In this document: piece by piece, positions 1 to 6,136 of the stretch
Position numbering within the stretch: position 1 is the first letter of the stretch
Layout of the letters: every line of letters begins with the position of its first letter
Source of the DNA: OLB6 sp964493635
GTDB taxonomy: Bacteria; Bacteroidota; Ignavibacteria; Kapaibacteriales; Kapaibacteriaceae
Assembly (NCBI GenBank): GCA_964493635.1
Contig: CAZBOW010000045.1
Coordinates: forward strand, 1-7,972
Reading direction: 5' to 3'
Length of the DNA: 7,972 nt
Notes under the pieces: model-generated
The model's database searches: none
Told to the model about the DNA's origin: nothing
Seen by the model: the letters and a program-made list of their open reading frames with translations, nothing else
Made by a program: the position numbers and the translations under genes

Positions 1-2586
1 ACCACAGCAACGTTCAACGTATCCAGTGTTGCGTGGAGCCTCACGGGCAACGCCTCCACAAGCCCCCTAACCAACTTCCTTGGCACCACCGATGCACAGC
101 CACTCGTGATACGAACCAACAACTCCGAGAGAATGCGCATTCTCTCCGGAGGGAACGTCGGTATCGGAGTTACGAACCCAGCTCAGCGCCTGCACGTCGA
201 CGGCAACATCGACATCGATGAAAACGACAACTACTACATGATCGAGGGTGCACGGTTCCTCTCCACTCGAGGATCACGCACTACGATGGTAGGTGAAGCT
301 GGCAACATGACCCTCAACGGAAGTGACCTCACCTACGTGGGCTATCAGGCCGGACAGAACACCACATCCGGAGGGGCTAATACCGCCGTTGGAACCTATG
401 CGCTGAAGACCAATACAACCGGCATCTACAACACCGCAATCGGATACGACGCCGGTGGAAACGTAGCAGGTTCGGCAAGCTCCAACATCATGATTGGGCG
501 TGGAGCCGGTTACAACACGCAAGCAAGCGAGGGAGTGTTCATTGGAGCACTTGCCGGTTCGTTCGCAACAACAGCTATTCACAGTACGTTCGTAGGGTAT
601 GGGGCTGGCAACGCGGTAACCACTGGGAATCATAACACCCTTATCGGTTACGTTGCCGGTGCAGCCATCACTACCGGCGAGAGTAATACTGTTCTGGGCG
701 ACCACTCTGGCCGAAACCTCTCCACCGGAAGCCTCAACACGTTTCTCGGATGGGAAGCTGGTGCGCGCACCCAGTCCGGAACACGCAACACGATTGTCGG
801 AACCCACGCCGGTCAGGACCTCCTCACCGGAAACAACAATACGTTGGTTGGATTGGCAGCCGGTAATGCGATCTCCAGTGGTGACTACAACGTCGTGATC
901 GGCGCCCTCGCCGACACGAACTCCGTACTTGGTTCAACGACAGCCAACAACAACACCATCATCGGAAGTCGAATCTCTGGCTTACCGTCAACGCTCACGA
1001 ACTATGTGATTATCGCCGACGGCTCGGGTAATCGCCGCATCAACGTTGATGCAAATGGGAACGTTGGCCTGGGCATCAACGTACCAACACAGCGCCTGCA
1101 GGCTCACGACGGCAACGTGTTCGTGTCGAACTCAACGGGCACGGCAGGGGAACTGCGTCTGCAAGGAACGGGGGCCTTCTACACGGCCTTCAAGGCCGCA
1201 GGCAATACGGCCAACATTACCTATACACTTCCCGCGACGGCACCAACGGCTGGACAGATCTTGAAAGCCAACGCTACCACGCCAACGAATCTGGAATGGG
1301 GCGATGACGGCAGTAGCACGGCGTGGTCCACCTTTGGTAACACCATTGCGAATGCTGCCAACTACTTCCTGGGAACCACCAACGGCCAGCCTCTGGCGTT
1401 TCGAACGAATAACGTCGAGCGGATGCGCATCGTATCGAGTGGCAACGTTGGTATCGGTGTATCGGGGCCGGCTTCGAAACTTGACGTTGGTGACGGCCAC
1501 ATCACGATTTCGAATACTACCGGGACAGCTGGCGAACTTCGCTTCCAAGGAACCGGATCGGCCTACACTGGCTTCAAAGCAGGGGCTGCTGCCTCGAACG
1601 TCATCTACACCCTGCCCGCTTCCGACGGCACTGCCAACCAGGCGCTTACAACGAATGGCTCACGTACGCTCTCGTGGTCGACGGTAGCGCGGGCAATTGA
1701 CGATCTGACCGACGCGAAGTACGGCGGCACGAACTTTACCAACAGTATGCTGCTTGGACATGAAACAACCGGAGTGCTCAACAACGCATTGAATAACACC
1801 GGTATTGGTGCCAATGCCATGATCTCGCTCACCACGGGCGACGACAACGTCGCGATCGGCTTCGAGGCCGGCCGTGGCGTTACATCCGGCCGATCGAACA
1901 CCATGATCGGCAAGGAAGCGGGATATAGCTCAACATCCGGTCAGAACAACACCCTTATCGGTGCCTCCGCAGGTTATAGCCTAACGTCGACCGCAGGAAA
2001 CAACACCTTCATCGGTGCGACTGCCGGTCAGGCCGCTGTCTCGGCATCCAGTTCTACGGCGATCGGTTATGCAACCGTTGTTGGTGTGGACGTTTCCAAC
2101 TCGGTCGTCATCGGTGCCGGTGCGAAGGTCAATGACTACGTCGTAAATGGAACAGCCATCGGTACAAATGCCTACGTGACAACGGACGATGCCGTTGTTC
2201 TTGGTAGTGTCAACGGCCAGAACAATGCAACAGCAACGGCGAAGGTTGGCATTGGCACTACAGCTCCGGCATCAACGTTGGATGTACGTGGTACTGTGCG
2301 GTTGGGTGTCAACGGATCAGAGTTCGATGACGTGATCCGGGCCCAGGTGAATGCTGACCCCGGTGCTATCGGTGCCGGCGGTGTTGTCGACGTTGATGTT
2401 GCTGTGGCGAACGTGGTGTTGGGTGCAACGGTTCACGTGTCGCCAAACGCCGACCTTGAAGCCGGCGTGATGATTGCCTATGCTCGAGTGGAGCAAGCTG
2501 GCGTTGTCCGCATTCGACTTGCCAACATCACGGCAGCCGGTATCGATCCGGCAGCCGTTGACTTTAACATTACGGTGATCCAGTAG
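1..2586 (+). CDS. Modular tail-fibre/YadA-head-like surface protein, 5'-partial
   Basis: The frame is open from base 1 to a TAG stop, so the true start lies upstream; the GTG at 106 is internal. The visible 861 residues are a mosaic: an AWS...GNVGIG module (31-204), 13 head-like repeats (328-1002), a second GNVGLG motif (1057-1113), a TGTAGEL...YTLPA module (1114-1317), a second AWS...GNVGIG module (1321-1497), a second TGTAGEL module (1498-1683), ten further repeats (1741-2241), a last KVGIG motif (2242-2292) and a C-terminal domain, probably a beta sandwich (about 2329-2583, ending FNITVIQ). Proteins with these modules are common in Bacteroidota and phage tail fibres and are usually annotated as tail fiber domain-containing; the repeats resemble left-handed beta-roll YadA heads, which are trimeric. 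I see neither an S74 autoprotease domain nor a T9SS sorting domain at the C-terminus. A surface adhesin or fibre is inferred; export route and ligand are unknown. It overlaps the next gene by one base. Confidence 0.85.
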   Translation, partial: TTATFNVSSVAWSLTGNASTSPLTNFLGTTDAQPLVIRTNNSERMRILSGGNVGIGVTNPAQRLHVDGNIDIDENDNYYMIEGARFLSTRGSRTTMVGEAGNMTLNGSDLTYVGYQAGQNTTSGGANTAVGTYALKTNTTGIYNTAIGYDAGGNVAGSASSNIMIGRGAGYNTQASEGVFIGALAGSFATTAIHSTFVGYGAGNAVTTGNHNTLIGYVAGAAITTGESNTVLGDHSGRNLSTGSLNTFLGWEAGARTQSGTRNTIVGTHAGQDLLTGNNNTLVGLAAGNAISSGDYNVVIGALADTNSVLGSTTANNNTIIGSRISGLPSTLTNYVIIADGSGNRRINVDANGNVGLGINVPTQRLQAHDGNVFVSNSTGTAGELRLQGTGAFYTAFKAAGNTANITYTLPATAPTAGQILKANATTPTNLEWGDDGSSTAWSTFGNTIANAANYFLGTTNGQPLAFRTNNVERMRIVSSGNVGIGVSGPASKLDVGDGHITISNTTGTAGELRFQGTGSAYTGFKAGAAASNVIYTLPASDGTANQALTTNGSRTLSWSTVARAIDDLTDAKYGGTNFTNSMLLGHETTGVLNNALNNTGIGANAMISLTTGDDNVAIGFEAGRGVTSGRSNTMIGKEAGYSSTSGQNNTLIGASAGYSLTSTAGNNTFIGATAGQAAVSASSSTAIGYATVVGVDVSNSVVIGAGAKVNDYVVNGTAIGTNAYVTTDDAVVLGSVNGQNNATATAKVGIGTTAPASTLDVRGTVRLGVNGSEFDDVIRAQVNADPGAIGAGGVVDVDVAVANVVLGATVHVSPNADLEAGVMIAYARVEQAGVVRIRLANITAAGIDPAAVDFNITVIQ
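31..204 (+). repeat. AWS...RTNN.ERMRI...GNVGIG module, copy 1
   Basis: About 58 codons that recur at 1321-1497. Shared landmarks in order are AWS, FLGTT, QPL, RTNN, ERMRI and GNVGIG, then a proline and a hydrophobic strand (LHV here, LDV in copy 2). The copies are recognisable as protein but well diverged as DNA, so this is an old module duplication and not a recent tandem copy. Such segments are typical spacers in Bacteroidota tail-fibre-like proteins. Confidence 0.8.
328..1002 (+). repeat. Head-like repeat array 1: 13 units of about 17 residues
   Basis: Thirteen consecutive units fit the pattern N-T-x-hydrophobic-G-x-x-A-G-x-x-x-x-(S/T)-G-x-x, for example NTLIGYVAGAAITTGES and NTFLGWEAGARTQSGTR. 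Ten units are exactly 17 residues (51 bp); the others are 18, 16 and 21. Consensus positions are kept (N at 1, hydrophobic at 4, G at 5, AG at 8-9), while variable positions and DNA differ between units, indicating selection on protein structure. The pattern resembles the YadA-head beta-roll, whose units are usually 14-15 residues, with longer turns. The last two units (NVVIGALAD..., NTIIGSRIS...) are degenerate. Confidence 0.85.
1057..1113 (+). repeat. GNVGLG...P...L motif, copy 2 of 4
   Basis: This encodes GNVGLGINVPTQRLQAHDG. It matches the motif at 151-204 (GNVGIG...NPAQRLHVDG), but the preceding AWS...ERMRI part is absent. It links head array 1 to the first TGTAGEL module. Confidence 0.75.
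1114..1317 (+). repeat. TGTAGEL...YTLPA module, copy 1
   Basis: The segment reads roughly NVFVSNSTGTAGELRLQGTG, then F-YTAFKA, YTLPA, and a tail ending in LEWG. The same order recurs at 1498-1683. In Bacteroidota tail-fibre-like proteins this segment (TGTAGEL, FKA, YTLPA, GQ.L, LxW) is a common spacer. It carries no known catalytic function and is probably structural. Confidence 0.75.
1321..1497 (+). repeat. AWS...RTNN.ERMRI...GNVGIG module, copy 2
   Basis: About 59 codons, homologous to 31-204, with AWS, FLGTT, QPL, RTNN, ERMRI and GNVGIG in the same order. It ends with SKLDVGDG and runs straight into the second TGTAGEL module. Confidence 0.8.
1498..1683 (+). repeat. TGTAGEL...YTLPA module, copy 2
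   Basis: This is the second copy of the segment at 1114-1317. It reads ITISNTTGTAGELRFQGTG, then YTGFKAG, VIYTLPAS and a tail ending LSWST. It is slightly shorter than copy 1. The segment after it (1684-1740) leads into head array 2. Confidence 0.75.
1741..2241 (+). repeat. Head-like repeat array 2: 10 units
   Basis: Ten units follow the same pattern as array 1, for example NVAIGFEAGRGVTSGRS and NTMIGKEAGYSSTSGQN. The first six are 17-18 residues. The next three shorten to 16, 16 and 14, approaching the classic 14-residue YadA-head period, and the last is 17. The array ends at the KVGIG motif (2242-2292), which resembles the other GNVGIG motifs. Confidence 0.82.
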
Positions 2587-2588
2587 TG
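2584..2588 (+). promoter_or_regulatory. TAGTG stop/start overlap, likely translational coupling
   Basis: The last base of the TAG stop of the surface-protein gene is the first base of a GTG start for the next gene. No Shine-Dalgarno-like purine run precedes it. A second GTG directly follows at 2589 and would give a protein one residue shorter with the same signal peptide, so the exact start is uncertain by one codon. The arrangement suggests reinitiation after termination. Confidence 0.6.
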
Positions 2589-3470
2589 GTGTCACGCTTT
2601 ATCGTCACCGCCCTTCTGCTACTCGGTGTGTCAGTGCACGCCCAGGTGCTGCAGCGTACTGTGCAATCATCGGCAGCCGTCAATGCCACAGCCGGCGGTA
2701 GCCGCATGCAGGGGACCCTTGCCCAAACGGTGATTGGTCGTACGCGTTCCACCGACCGTGCCGACCTTGGCTTTTGGTATCGTGTGCCGCAGGGAGTGGT
2801 ATCGATTGTGATTCCGGACACCGAGGCCGAAGTGGGAGTCGACCACTCGATCCCGGTGCTGTTAGTCAATGCCAAAGGGTTGTTCCGTGATAGCATATTT
2901 GAGGCCGATCTGCGGCTGACGATTGCCTATCACCGATCAATTCTCGTCTACCAAGGGTCGCATCATCTCAGCTACGACGGCGATTCTGCCGTGATCGAGT
3001 TTACCACCACCGTAACCGACACCACAACGGTGATCGATGTGTTGCCATTTCACACCACCTTGGGTGCGGTGGAGCAAACAGCTCTGCACATCCGCGAGGT
3101 GGAGTGGATCAGCCGTGCCGGCATCACCACAGAGAAAAAGGACGGACTGTTTGTGTTGAAGGGTCTGTGTCGCGAAGGCGATACCGTCCGGTTGATCAAA
3201 CGCGGAAACATTACCGGTATCCGAAAGATCACGCCACTTCCCGTCGTAGAAGGAACCACCGTGGACATCACCGTTAGCGAGCCCGGAACGGTGCAGCTCA
3301 TGGTGGCCGATGTTCTCGGCAGGGTGGTCAACGTCCTATTCGAAGGCCACGTGCAGCAAGGCGAGCACCAGTTTACCTGGGATGCCACCCTTCTGGCTAG
3401 TGGTCAGTATCACGTTGTGCTCATCAAGGGTGCAACGATTGCCTCACGAACTGTGATCGTCCAGCACTGA
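2586..3470 (+). CDS. Secreted cohesin-like protein with T9SS type A-like sorting domain
   Basis: The 294-residue product starts with a signal peptide (short basic start, hydrophobic stretch around residues 5-17, likely cleavage after HA at 19). Residues about 31-66 contain GGS...GTLAQTVIG and end in GFWYRV, a pattern seen near the N-terminus of many exported Bacteroidota proteins. Residues about 70-200 look like a cohesin-type beta sandwich (IVIP...IPVLLV..., ending LFVLKGLCREGDTVRLI); this is a fold-level judgement. Residues about 219-294 match the T9SS C-terminal sorting domain pattern: DVLGRVV, then a glycine turn, TWD, LASGQYHVVL and a final beta strand. The expected route is Sec export, outer-membrane passage by T9SS and surface attachment or release with the C-terminal domain removed. 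It has no visible catalytic motif, so a structural or binding role beside the fibre gene is inferred. Confidence 0.82.
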   Translation: MVSRFIVTALLLLGVSVHAQVLQRTVQSSAAVNATAGGSRMQGTLAQTVIGRTRSTDRADLGFWYRVPQGVVSIVIPDTEAEVGVDHSIPVLLVNAKGLFRDSIFEADLRLTIAYHRSILVYQGSHHLSYDGDSAVIEFTTTVTDTTTVIDVLPFHTTLGAVEQTALHIREVEWISRAGITTEKKDGLFVLKGLCREGDTVRLIKRGNITGIRKITPLPVVEGTTVDITVSEPGTVQLMVADVLGRVVNVLFEGHVQQGEHQFTWDATLLASGQYHVVLIKGATIASRTVIVQH

Positions 3471-3472
3471 TG
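3468..3472 (+). promoter_or_regulatory. TGATG stop/start overlap, likely translational coupling
   Basis: The TGA stop of the cohesin-like gene shares its last base with the ATG of the OmpA gene. No clear ribosome binding site precedes it. With the TAGTG junction upstream, this links all three genes into one probable transcript with coupled translation. Confidence 0.65.
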
Positions 3473-5533
3473 CGTTGTTTTGTTGTAGTCTTCTTCGTGG
3501 CAGCGTCGGTGATGGCCGCCGTAGCGCAGGGATCACCCGACACCACGAGCGGCGGATGGAAGCGTGACCCATGGTCGTATGGGCTGTCCCTCGGGATCAG
3601 TGCCGAAGCGCACCTCTTGGATATTCCCGGACTTCCCGGAGTACCCAACTGCTGCGCCGGGTACGGGAACACCCTTGCCTGGGCCCCCTCCCTTGAGATC
3701 GTCGGGGATGTGGAAATCGCCGATCTGTGGAGGGTGGCAGGAAAGCTTGGCTATCAAACCTCGGGCATTGAACTTCGAACGAACGAATACGAGGCCGTCA
3801 ATACCGATGGCACCAAACAGCAGGGCGTGTTCGAACACGTCTTGAATGTGCAGCGGCAGTACCTCACGCTCACGGCCGATGTGCTCCGTGAGCGCACTGA
3901 GCGATGGAACGTGTTTCTTGGTGTGCGGGCCCAGATGTTGGTAGGGGGCTCGTATTGGCAAGTTGAGCGGTTGGTGGAACCCTACGATGCCGTCTACGAG
4001 AATGGCACGCGCGAACGCCTCTACCGGACGGGGTCGCCCATTCCCGGCGAGTCATCCGTCGTGTTTGGTGCCCACGCCGGTGTGCGAATGGACGTGCCGC
4101 TTTCGGAGGATCATGGCTGGCAGCTGCATCCCGAACTCGTCCTCGAGTGGAATCTCAACTCGCGCCAAACCGATCAGTCGTGGAACGTTGCAGCTCTGCG
4201 GTTTTCATGCGCCATTGCTCGGCACAAGGTGGCAGAGCCACCACCTGTCGAAATCACTCCTGTGCCCATCGAGCGACCTATCGAGCGACCCATGGAGCAG
4301 CCCACGATTCAGCGTGAGATCGTACAGCGCCCCCGAACACGACTCGAGACGGCCGTGCCACCGTATCGTCTGTCCATCGACTCACTGGGCGCAACACTTC
4401 AAGACAGTACGGGCAAGCCCCTTCCCACACAGGAACTCACCATCTACAACATCGTGAGCTTGAATCTGTATGCACTGTTGAGCTACATCTTCTTCGATGA
4501 AGATTCCGATGTGATCCCAGAGCGATATCGCATGCTCACACCGCAACAGGCCGAGGAGTATCAACTGCGATCACTCAATGGTCAGGGTACGTTTAACATC
4601 TATCGCGACATGCTCAACATCGTGGGCTTCAAGATGCGCGAAAATCCCGCTGAAAAGATTACGCTAACCGGCTGCAACAGCAATGACGGTCAGGAGCTGA
4701 ATAACCTAACGCTCTCGCGTCGCCGGGCCGAGGCCATCCGCGATTACCTCATCCGTGTGTGGGACATCCGTGAGGATCGAATCGAGATTCAGGCACGAAA
4801 CCTCCCAGAAGTGCCGTCGAATATTACCAACAACGATGGACGCGAAGAGAACCGCCGTGTGGAAATTGTCTCTACGGGCAACCGCATTCTTGAGCCGTTG
4901 TTCTTCGACGACACCACGCGCTCCGTCAGCGCCGATCAGATTGCCTTTACGCCCGTGGTGCGCACCGACGTTGGCATTCGATCGTGGCAGTTGAATATCT
5001 ACCAGGGGTCAACGCTTCTGGATTCCATCCCTGGCATGAGCACCGTACCGGATACCGTTCATTGGGATCTGGCTGGCAATCCCGCTCGGTATCCGAAAAC
5101 CAATGAGCAGCTCTTCTACACGCTGGCCGTGCAGGATAGTGCCGGACAGGACATCGAGCGTCTGTTCGATGGCTGTACCGTGCGCCAGATCGTGCGTCGA
5201 GAGAAGCGCGTCGAGAAGTTCTCGCTGATCATCTTTGCGTTTAACGAATCCGAGTTCACGCGACAGCACAACGAGATCCTGAAGCTGATCAAGGATCGGA
5301 TTCTGCCAACGTCCACCGTAACGGTGGAAGGTCACACGGACCGCTCCGGCAATCCCGACTACAACATGCGTCTCTCCCAGCGACGGGCCAATTCGGTCGC
5401 CACACGGCTGAAGATACCCGAGGAGCGCGTCTTTGGCTATGGCGACACTCGTGCCATCTTCGACAACAACTACCCCGAGGGCCGGTTGTACTCACGGACG
5501 GTGATCATTACGATCGAAACACCTCTCGACTAG
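3470..5533 (+). CDS. Outer-membrane beta-barrel protein with two OmpA-like domains
   Basis: The 687-residue product has a signal peptide (likely cleavage after VA at 19). Residues about 30-253 alternate polar and hydrophobic residues with aromatic strand ends and are probably an outer-membrane beta-barrel. A proline-rich linker follows (about 256-300, with ERPIERPMEQP). OmpA-like domain 1 (about 325-470) keeps LSRRRA (R419) and ENRRVEI but has GCNS (401-404) where GHTD is expected. Residues about 490-575 resemble a FlgD-type Ig domain (SWQLNIYQG, VHWDLAGN, YTLAVQDSAGQ). OmpA-like domain 2 (about 584-686) has GHTD (D624) and LSQRRA (R639), spaced 15 residues apart like the diaminopimelate-binding Asp and Arg of Acinetobacter OmpA. 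Its last motif is altered to YSRTVII. The inferred role is an outer-membrane anchor to peptidoglycan, perhaps for the two products encoded upstream. Only 11 bases separate it from the convergent gene. Confidence 0.85.
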   Translation: MRCFVVVFFVAASVMAAVAQGSPDTTSGGWKRDPWSYGLSLGISAEAHLLDIPGLPGVPNCCAGYGNTLAWAPSLEIVGDVEIADLWRVAGKLGYQTSGIELRTNEYEAVNTDGTKQQGVFEHVLNVQRQYLTLTADVLRERTERWNVFLGVRAQMLVGGSYWQVERLVEPYDAVYENGTRERLYRTGSPIPGESSVVFGAHAGVRMDVPLSEDHGWQLHPELVLEWNLNSRQTDQSWNVAALRFSCAIARHKVAEPPPVEITPVPIERPIERPMEQPTIQREIVQRPRTRLETAVPPYRLSIDSLGATLQDSTGKPLPTQELTIYNIVSLNLYALLSYIFFDEDSDVIPERYRMLTPQQAEEYQLRSLNGQGTFNIYRDMLNIVGFKMRENPAEKITLTGCNSNDGQELNNLTLSRRRAEAIRDYLIRVWDIREDRIEIQARNLPEVPSNITNNDGREENRRVEIVSTGNRILEPLFFDDTTRSVSADQIAFTPVVRTDVGIRSWQLNIYQGSTLLDSIPGMSTVPDTVHWDLAGNPARYPKTNEQLFYTLAVQDSAGQDIERLFDGCTVRQIVRREKRVEKFSLIIFAFNESEFTRQHNEILKLIKDRILPTSTVTVEGHTDRSGNPDYNMRLSQRRANSVATRLKIPEERVFGYGDTRAIFDNNYPEGRLYSRTVIITIETPLD
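4268..4303 (+). repeat. 12-bp tandem repeat in proline-rich linker
   Basis: Three 12-bp units (ATCGAGCGACCT, ATCGAGCGACCC, ATGGAGCAGCCC) encode IERP, IERP and MEQP. They lie in the linker between the probable barrel and the first OmpA-like domain. Slippage here could change linker length without a frameshift. Confidence 0.7.
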
Positions 5534-5544
5534 AGTTCAGAGGG

Positions 5545-6036
5545 TTAGGGGGCTTCGGCAATGCGGATCAGATCACGATAGAGGTTCGTGATCGAGCGCT
5601 GCGACGACGTCGATAGGCGGTAGGTCATCGTGCTTGTGGCAGTAGAAATGTCGAGGGTCCATGTAGGGGTGTGGAACAGGCGATAGAAGTCTGCCCTGCG
5701 AAGCTTTGCACTGTAGCGCGACACAATCTCATCGCCCTTGGCTTCGGTATACAGCGTAACGATGCTTATCGACGCTGCCACGGAGGAATCGGTCTGTATT
5801 GTGAGTTGATTCAGCGTTTTGCGGATGGCCGTTGATCGAATCGTAAAGTTGGCTGTCACGGTGTCCATCGCACCAGCTCGCTGACCCTCACGAAAGGTAA
5901 AGTCGATCTCGCCAGCTTCATCGGCCGAGGCTCCAGTGACTTCGAACTCTATTGGACGGATGAAGTACTGCGTAACGCCCTCACCAACGGAAAAGGACAG
6001 GTAGTCGTCCGAGGCCGAGCCGGAACCGGATCCGGA
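5545..6036 (-). CDS. Unrecognised exported or lipoprotein-like protein, 5' end lost in gap
   Basis: Read on the minus strand, the frame is open from the edge of the N run to a TAA stop at 5545-5547, giving 163 visible residues. The first visible residues are a Ser-Gly run (SGSGSGSGSAS), then DDYLSFSVGEG. An internal ATG at 5866-5868 exists, but the frame continues well upstream of it with protein-like sequence (YFIRPIEFEVTGAS, GEIDFTFREG), so the gene most likely starts in or beyond the gap. The rest is rich in Thr, Ser and Ile with beta-like alternation (TVTANFTIRSTAI, SISIVTLYTEA, WTLDISTATSTMTYRL) and ends with a probable short helix (SITNLYRDLIRIAEAP). A Ser-Gly tract at this position is common just after the lipobox cysteine of lipoproteins, but no cysteine is visible. 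I do not recognise a family. It is transcribed against both flanking genes. Confidence 0.7.
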   Translation of the reverse strand, partial: SGSGSGSASDDYLSFSVGEGVTQYFIRPIEFEVTGASADEAGEIDFTFREGQRAGAMDTVTANFTIRSTAIRKTLNQLTIQTDSSVAASISIVTLYTEAKGDEIVSRYSAKLRRADFYRLFHTPTWTLDISTATSTMTYRLSTSSQRSITNLYRDLIRIAEAP

Positions 6037-6136
6037 NNNNNNNNNNNNNNNNNNNNNNNNNNNNNNNNNNNNNNNNNNNNNNNNNNNNNNNNNNNNNNNN
6101 NNNNNNNNNNNNNNNNNNNNNNNNNNNNNNNNNNNN
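6037..6136. other. Assembly gap, 100 N
   Basis: The run is exactly 100 N, the usual placeholder for a scaffold gap of unknown length, so spacing across it should not be trusted. It separates two genes reading away from each other and hides both 5' ends, including most of the hydrolase signal peptide. Any divergent promoters would lie here. Confidence 0.97.

Noticed and set aside
274..807. 177-residue open frame on the minus strand opposite head array 1
   Set aside because: It mirrors the repetitive codons of the plus-strand repeats, is low in recognisable protein character and lies inside a strongly supported gene; it is a shadow.
328..1002. Regular 51-bp periodicity considered as a CRISPR array or DNA satellite
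   Set aside because: The units differ throughout at DNA level and keep only protein consensus positions; there are no identical direct repeats with unique spacers.
1..2586. Prophage or phage tail module, because of the tail-fibre-like protein
   Set aside because: The neighbours are a T9SS-type cargo and an OmpA outer-membrane protein, with no phage structural, lysis or integrase genes; such proteins are common in non-phage Bacteroidota loci.
3533..3961. 142-residue minus-strand frame inside the OmpA gene
   Set aside because: It is a shadow of the barrel region, with no start context or family signal.
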